From: an uncultured Ruthenibacterium sp.
Lineage (GTDB): Bacteria > Bacillota > Clostridia > Oscillospirales > Ruminococcaceae
Assembly (NCBI GenBank): GCA_910587145.1
Contig: CAJUMH010000009.1
Location: forward strand, 1-18,370
DNA length: 18,370 nt
Direction of reading: 5' to 3'
The position numbers were made by a program, and so were the translations under genes. The notes beneath the pieces were generated by a model. That model made no database searches. It was given only the letters and a program-made list of their open reading frames with translations, and was not told the origin of the DNA. Below, piece after piece: positions 14,619-18,370 of the stretch (within the stretch, counting starts at the first letter, position 1; the number at the start of each line of letters is the position of its first letter).

Positions 14619-15626
14619 CTATCGTTCTTTTCCGCAACGCACCTCGTCCACAAGGGTCTGCACATCCTCTTCGCCGGAAATCCCCATGGCTTCGGCTGCG
14701 CCCGAAAAAGCAGCCTGCGCTTTACGGACCGCCTGTGCAGAGGCATCGCTTAAAACCACCTCTTTTTGCTCGGCCGGGAGCCGGGCGCTTTTGCGGTATT
14801 CCTTCGGCACGGCGTGAAAATACGATTTAAAGGCCGCCGTCAGCCTGCTCTGGCTGTCATAGCCCACAGCCCGCGCAATGTCGGCCACACTCATATCCGT
14901 TTGGCGCAGCAGGCCGGCCGCCTGCTCCAGACGGTGCTGGCGGATGTGCGCCGCGATGGAGGTGCCGTACACCGCCTTGAACGCGGTTTTCAGCGTTGTG
15001 GGGTTGATGTGGTGCTGCTTGGAGAGCGCCTCGATGGTAACGCGCTGCTCCATGTTCCGCAGCAGCTGATCGTGCACCGCGTGCACTACGGCGAGCTGAT
15101 CGGGCGCAAGCGCCGGCGGCTGTACGCGGCCCGCGCAGGGCGGCTGCGTTTGCGGCCGATACGAAGCCCCCGCCTGCGCGGAACAGGCTGTGCACGGCGC
15201 AGAAGGCTCCTGCCCCTGCGCGGAACAGGCTGTGCACGGCGCAGAAGGTTCTTCCGGCAATGCCTCGGGGCAGGCAATCTCCATTACCTGCTCCATCATC
15301 CGGTGCAAAAGGCGGCTTTGTGCGGTATCCGCCGCGCGGTAGTACACCTCCTTGCCCTCGCGCCGGCTGGTGACGAGCCCGCTGTCCCGCAGCGGGCGCA
15401 GATGGTGCGAAACGGCCGGGCTGGACATGCCCAGCATGGCGGAAATATTCACCACGCATTCCTCGCAGTGGCATAAAAGCCAGAAGATGCGCACACGCGT
15501 GGGGTCGCCCAGCTGCTTGAAAATATCCGCGATGGTTTGAAAATGAGCGGTTTTTTCCAGCTGCGCCTGAATGCGCGCGGTTTGCGGCCCCTCTCCGTGC
15601 TGATGGGGCAAGATCGGATACGGCAT
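14619..15626 (-). CDS. ArsR-AraC fusion metalloregulator with duplicated CxxC linker
   Basis: The product is 335 residues; AAAGGGTGG precedes the ATG. Residues 28-100 are an ArsR/SmtB winged helix (IFKQLGDPTRVRIFWLL, then ISAMLGMSSPAVSHHLRPLR and a YY wing). It carries a CHCEEC cluster (C52, C54, C57) where ArsR/CadC proteins have their CxC metal site. Residues 126-151 are two copies of EPSAPCTACSAQ (C131/C134 and C145/C148). Residues 178-280 are an AraC-type double HTH (TIEALSKQHHINPTTLKTAF; MSVADIARAVGYDSQSRL). A 50-residue acidic helical tail ends DVQTLVDEVRCGKER. It is divergent from the HMA and P-ATPase genes, so it is probably their metal-responsive regulator. Nine Cys lie in or near the sensing regions. 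Which HTH binds which site is unknown. Confidence 0.88.
   Translation of the reverse strand: MPYPILPHQHGEGPQTARIQAQLEKTAHFQTIADIFKQLGDPTRVRIFWLLCHCEECVVNISAMLGMSSPAVSHHLRPLRDSGLVTSRREGKEVYYRAADTAQSRLLHRMMEQVMEIACPEALPEEPSAPCTACSAQGQEPSAPCTACSAQAGASYRPQTQPPCAGRVQPPALAPDQLAVVHAVHDQLLRNMEQRVTIEALSKQHHINPTTLKTAFKAVYGTSIAAHIRQHRLEQAAGLLRQTDMSVADIARAVGYDSQSRLTAAFKSYFHAVPKEYRKSARLPAEQKEVVLSDASAQAVRKAQAAFSGAAEAMGISGEEDVQTLVDEVRCGKER
15173..15256 (-). repeat. In-frame 42-bp tandem duplication inside the regulator gene
   Basis: Two copies with 42-bp period (15173-15214 and 15215-15256), of which the first 34 bases are identical. Each encodes 14 residues with one CxxC, so the duplication doubles a candidate metal-binding element without disturbing the frame. 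The near identity suggests it is recent or maintained. Confidence 0.9.
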
Positions 15627-15696
15627 ATCATTCCACCCTTTTTCTTTGTTTTTGGATGCAGGCGTTTAAAAAGCGGCGCCCGCCCGAGGCTTTGAC

Positions 15697-15733
15697 AAAA
15701 AACGCCCCGCAGGATCCCTCTGCGGGGCGTTTT
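15697..15733 (-). terminator. Intrinsic terminator in the leader of the regulator gene (possible attenuator)
   Basis: A perfect 13-bp stem, AAAACGCCCCGCA (15699-15711) with its complement (15721-15733) around a 9-base loop, is followed on the minus strand by TTTTTT (15702-15697). It lies about 70 bases upstream of the ArsR-AraC start, inside the transcript expected from the divergent promoter at 15874-15902. On the plus strand the T tract is only four bases. It may attenuate regulator transcription or end a short leader RNA. Confidence 0.8.
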
Positions 15734-15803
15734 GGGGATTGATCCCGCGTATGGCCCCGGCAGAGCGGGAAATGCGTTTTGCTTTTTGCAGCAGCTTTTT
15801 CGC

Positions 15804-15832
15804 CCAAACGGAAGAGGTTTTCGCCCGTTTGG
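15804..15832 (-). repeat. Leader inverted repeat CCAAACGG/CCGTTTGG
   Basis: Perfect 8-bp arms (15804-15811 and 15825-15832) flank a 13-base loop, about 35 bases into the predicted regulator leader. It could be the first stem of a folded leader ahead of the terminator at 15697-15733. Confidence 0.5.
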
Positions 15833-15852
15833 AAGAATGTGGCCCGCGGGGA

Positions 15853-15881
15853 TTGATTTGGCCCGGCGAGTATAGTATACT
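15853..15881 (+). promoter_or_regulatory. Promoter of the HMA protein/P-ATPase genes
   Basis: TTGATT (15853-15858), a 17-base spacer and TATACT (15876-15881). The start should fall near 15888, about 59 bases before the HMA gene, immediately before the inverted-repeat operator. The spacing is optimal and both boxes match well. Confidence 0.75.
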
Positions 15882-15902
15882 GCAAACAGAAACATTAAGC
15901 AA
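15874..15902 (-). promoter_or_regulatory. Divergent promoter for the ArsR-AraC regulator gene
   Basis: On the minus strand TTGCTT (15902-15897), a 17-base spacer and TATACT (15879-15874). It shares the palindromic AGTATACT core with the plus-strand promoter, so the two polymerases would compete. The -35 box lies within the operator. The resulting leader would be about 240 bases. Confidence 0.6.
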
Positions 15903-15911
15903 GCGCTTAAT
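15894..15911. promoter_or_regulatory. ArsR-type operator ATTAAGC-N4-GCTTAAT
   Basis: This perfect inverted repeat with 7-bp arms and a 4-base centre resembles the short AT-edged palindromes bound by ArsR/SmtB repressors. It covers the start region of the plus-strand promoter and the -35 of the minus-strand promoter. One bound regulator dimer could therefore repress export genes and itself. Confidence 0.7.
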
Positions 15912-15946
15912 CGTATACAAAAAATAAAATTTCAGGAGGGATCCCC

Positions 15947-16165
15947 ATGAAAAAAACGTACAAGATTGAAGTGGACTGCGCGAACTGCGCCAACCTGATG
16001 GAAGACGCCGCCCGCAAAACCGCCGGTGTGCAGACAGCCACCGTAAATTTTATGACGCAGAAGATGATCGTGGAATTTGCCGAGGGGCAGGACGCGGGGA
16101 GCGTGATGCAGAGCGTGCTGGCGGCCTGTAAAAAGGTAGAGCCCGATTGCGAGATCTTTCTGTGA
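15947..16165 (+). CDS. Small heavy-metal-associated (HMA) domain protein
   Basis: The product is 72 residues, a single ferredoxin-like HMA domain. The metal loop VDCANCANLME supplies C11 and C14 (CxxC), followed by the usual second strand (TATVNFMTQKMIVEF). The DCxxC form, with Asp before the first Cys, is typical of HMA domains paired with Zn/Cd/Pb ATPases rather than copper ATPases. AGGAGGG precedes the ATG. It probably passes metal to, or regulates, the P-type ATPase encoded 83 bases downstream, which lacks its own N-terminal HMA domain. Transcription should come from the promoter at 15853 under the operator at 15894. Confidence 0.92.
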   Translation: MKKTYKIEVDCANCANLMEDAARKTAGVQTATVNFMTQKMIVEFAEGQDAGSVMQSVLAACKKVEPDCEIFL

Positions 16166-16178
16166 CGGCCTGAAAAAG

Positions 16179-16214
16179 GGCAGGCGCCCGCGGCCATCCG
16201 CCGGGGCGCCTGCC
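16179..16214 (+). repeat. Intercistronic stem-loop between HMA and ATPase genes
   Basis: GGCAGGCGCCC (16179-16189) and GGGCGCCTGCC (16204-16214) are perfect 11-bp arms. No T tract follows on the plus strand, while on the minus strand CTTTTTC follows. It probably protects or processes the bicistronic mRNA, allowing more HMA protein than ATPase, and would terminate antisense transcripts. GCCTGAAAAA occurs on both sides. Confidence 0.7.
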
Positions 16215-16248
16215 TTGCCTGAAAAAACATCTTCGGAGGGAGAAGACC

Positions 16249-18267
16249 ATGCAGGAATGGATCGTAAACGGTTTGCTGGCTGCCGTGATCGCCGTGGCCG
16301 CGGTGCTGCGCTTTTATGTGGGCGCGCGCGAAAGCGGCGGTATGACGCAAAAACAAAAAAAGATGCTTGTGCGCATTTTGGCTGCCGCCGCGCTGCTGCT
16401 GGGGCTGCAGCTCGTTCCGGCCGGGGTGTTTGCCGGGCTGGACGGAATGCTGTTCCCGTCTGCGGGGCGCTGGGTGCGGTTTGCGCTGTATCTGGCAGAT
16501 TACATTCTCATCGGCCACGACATTCTGCGCAAGGCGTGGAAGGGCATTCAAAACAGACAGGTATTTGACGAAAACTTTTTAATGGCGGTTGCAACGGTGG
16601 GCGCGATGGCGCTGGCCATTTACGAAAACGGCGATTATTTAGAGGCCATCGCCGTGATGCTGTTTTACCAGATCGGCGAATGGTTCCAAAGCTACGCCGT
16701 GGGCAAAAGCCGCCGCAACATCAGCGAGCTGATGGACATTCGCCCGGATTACGCCAATGTGGAGCGTGACGGCAGGCTGGAGCAGGTGGATCCCGACGAG
16801 GTGGAGATCGGCAGCGTGATTGTGGTGCAGCCGGGCGAAAAGGCGCCCATCGACGGTGTGGTATTAGAGGGCGCGTCCAGCCTGAACACCAGCGCGCTCA
16901 CGGGCGAGAGCCTGCCGCGCGAGGTGAAGGCGGGGGACGAGATCATCAGCGGCTGCATCAATATGACAGGCGTTTTGAAGATCCAAACGACAAAGGCATT
17001 CGGCGAATCGACGGTATCCAGGATCCTCGATCTTGTTGAAAACGCCAGCTCGCGCAAATCGCACTCGGAGGATTTTATCTCAAAATTTGCAAAGATCTAC
17101 ACCCCGGCGGTGTGCTGCAGCGCGCTGGCGCTGGCGCTTTTGCCGCCGCTGGTGCGGCTGCTGGCGCTGGGGCAGCCCGCCGCGTGGGGAACCTGGATCT
17201 ATCGCGCGCTCACGTTCCTTGTCATCAGCTGCCCGTGCGCGCTTGTCATCAGCATTCCGCTCAGCTTTTTCGCCGGCATCGGCGGCGCAAGCGCCGAGGG
17301 CGTGCTGGTGAAGGGCTCGAATTATCTGGAGATCCTCTCCCGCACCAAGACGGTGGTTTTTGATAAGACCGGCACACTCACGCAGGGCGTGTTTGAGGTA
17401 AACGGCATCCACCACGCCGCGATGGACGAGGCAAGGCTGATTGAATACGCGGCCTTGGCGGAAAGCGCCTCCTCGCATCCCATCAGCAAAAGCCTGCAGC
17501 GCGCCTACGGCAGGGAACCCGACCGCACCCGTGTGAGCGATATCGAAGAGATCGGCGGCAACGGCGTGCTGGCAAAGGTGGACGGCGTGCCGGTGGCCGC
17601 GGGCAACGATAAACTGATGAAGCGGCTGGGCATTCCCTATGCCGAATGCCACGATACCGGCACAATCATCCATCTGGCGGTGAACGGCGCATATGCCGGG
17701 CATATCGTAATCTCGGACGTAATCAAGCCCCACGCAAAGGAGGCCATCGCGGCGCTGCGCAGGGCGGGCGTGGAGCAGACGGTGATGCTGACGGGCGACG
17801 CAAACCGCGTGGCGCAAAGCGTGGCGGCCGCGCTGGGTGTGGATGCCGTGTATGGCGAGCTGCTGCCCGCGGATAAGGTGGCGCAGGTAGAACAGCTGCT
17901 GCAAAAAAAATCCGGCAGGGCAAAGCTGGCCTTTGTGGGCGACGGCATCAACGACGCGCCGGTGCTCTCGCGGGCCGACATCGGCATCGCGATGGGCGCG
18001 ATGGGCTCGGACGCAGCCATCGAGGCAGCCGATATCGTATTGATGGACGACGATCCGCTCAAGATCGCAAAAGCCATCAAAATTTCGCGCAAATGCCTGC
18101 GGATCGTTTACCAGAACATCGTTTTGGCGCTGGGCGTGAAGCTTGCGTGCCTTGTGCTGGGCGCGCTGGGCATTGCAAATATGTATCTGGCCATTTTTGC
18201 CGATGTGGGCGTGATGATCCTTGCGGTGCTCAACGCCATCCGCTGCCTGTTTGTAAAAAAGCTGTAG
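16249..18267 (+). CDS. Zn/Cd/Pb-exporting P1B-type ATPase (ZntA/CadA-like)
   Basis: The product is 672 residues, preceded by GGAGGGAGAAG. Motifs in order: TGES (218-221, actuator), membrane CPC (328-330), phosphorylation D372 in FDKTGTLTQG, HP (410-411), GDGIND (564-569) and GNDKLM in the nucleotide domain. K631 and D652 in the last two membrane helices are 21 residues apart, as are the metal-site K693 and D714 of E. coli ZntA, supporting divalent Zn/Cd/Pb rather than Cu/Ag. The protein starts directly with membrane segments (residues 6-24 and 42-62) and has no N-terminal HMA domain; that domain is the separate upstream protein. It pumps toxic divalent metal out of the cytoplasm at the expense of ATP. 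Confidence 0.95.
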   Translation: MQEWIVNGLLAAVIAVAAVLRFYVGARESGGMTQKQKKMLVRILAAAALLLGLQLVPAGVFAGLDGMLFPSAGRWVRFALYLADYILIGHDILRKAWKGIQNRQVFDENFLMAVATVGAMALAIYENGDYLEAIAVMLFYQIGEWFQSYAVGKSRRNISELMDIRPDYANVERDGRLEQVDPDEVEIGSVIVVQPGEKAPIDGVVLEGASSLNTSALTGESLPREVKAGDEIISGCINMTGVLKIQTTKAFGESTVSRILDLVENASSRKSHSEDFISKFAKIYTPAVCCSALALALLPPLVRLLALGQPAAWGTWIYRALTFLVISCPCALVISIPLSFFAGIGGASAEGVLVKGSNYLEILSRTKTVVFDKTGTLTQGVFEVNGIHHAAMDEARLIEYAALAESASSHPISKSLQRAYGREPDRTRVSDIEEIGGNGVLAKVDGVPVAAGNDKLMKRLGIPYAECHDTGTIIHLAVNGAYAGHIVISDVIKPHAKEAIAALRRAGVEQTVMLTGDANRVAQSVAAALGVDAVYGELLPADKVAQVEQLLQKKSGRAKLAFVGDGINDAPVLSRADIGIAMGAMGSDAAIEAADIVLMDDDPLKIAKAIKISRKCLRIVYQNIVLALGVKLACLVLGALGIANMYLAIFADVGVMILAVLNAIRCLFVKKL

Positions 18268-18291
18268 GGGGCTTTGCTTACCGACAGCCCC
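18268..18291 (+). terminator. Hairpin directly after the ATPase stop
   Basis: GGGGCT (18268-18273) pairs with AGCCCC (18286-18291) around a 12-base loop, but AAACCGC follows instead of a T tract, so termination is uncertain. The remaining bases to 18370 contain a small GGCGT/ACGCC hairpin and no gene I can support. Confidence 0.35.
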
Positions 18292-18370
18292 AAACCGCAG
18301 ATCTGCAAAAAAGGAAACGCAGCCCTTGCGGCAAGGCGTAATACAAAACGCCGATCAGGGCCGGAAAGGC

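Noticed and set aside
15173..15256. CRISPR or other repeat array
   Set aside because: Only two copies, directly adjacent, in frame within a gene; no spacers and no cas genes in the window.

Overview
The window is GC-rich (around 60% by eye) and dense with genes, most of them preceded by strong AGGAGG-type ribosome binding sites. It carries a YesM/YesN-type two-component system, a lipoprotein sugar-binding protein with MalF/MalG-type permeases, and a Zn/Cd-type P-ATPase with a separate HMA protein. Together these suggest a Gram-positive anaerobe of the Clostridia, most like gut Oscillospiraceae/Ruminococcaceae. That assignment is inferred from gene types and style; no rRNA or other marker gene is present.

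Layout. (1) 1-2051, plus strand: the 3' part of a FkbM-family methyltransferase and a second, zinc-ribbon-containing SAM methyltransferase, probably the tail of a glycan or surface-modification cluster. (2) 2052-2507: a gene-poor convergent spacer with terminators for both sides and a protein-like but stop-broken minus-strand stretch. (3) 11949 down to 2508, minus strand: a co-oriented carbohydrate locus, in transcription order a CE15-like esterase, a metallo-beta-lactamase-fold hydrolase, a solute-binding lipoprotein, a sensor kinase, an AraC-type response regulator and two ABC permeases. No ABC ATPase is encoded, so the transporter probably uses a shared MsmK-type ATPase. Candidate regulatory sites are a 9-bp direct repeat with 22-bp period upstream of the esterase and an inverted repeat abutting a TATAAT upstream of the permeases. 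(4) 11950-12619: promoter region, a possible 49-residue Met/Trp-rich peptide, and a strong bidirectional terminator. (5) 12620-14284, minus: an apparently complete PTS enzyme I (ptsI) without an adjacent HPr gene. (6) 14619-18267: a metal-resistance unit in which an unusual ArsR-AraC fusion regulator (minus) is divergent from a small HMA metallochaperone and a Zn/Cd/Pb-exporting P-type ATPase (plus).

How it works together (inference). The kinase would sense an extracellular ligand, perhaps together with the binding protein, and phosphorylate the AraC-type regulator, which would activate uptake and processing genes. In the metal unit, the fusion regulator would bind ATTAAGC-N4-GCTTAAT. This site covers the start of the HMA/ATPase transcript and the -35 of a back-to-back promoter that could drive the regulator. 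A strong intrinsic terminator then lies inside the regulator's own leader. The fused double-HTH regulator with a duplicated CxxC linker, its shared operator and its leader terminator are the most unusual things in the window.
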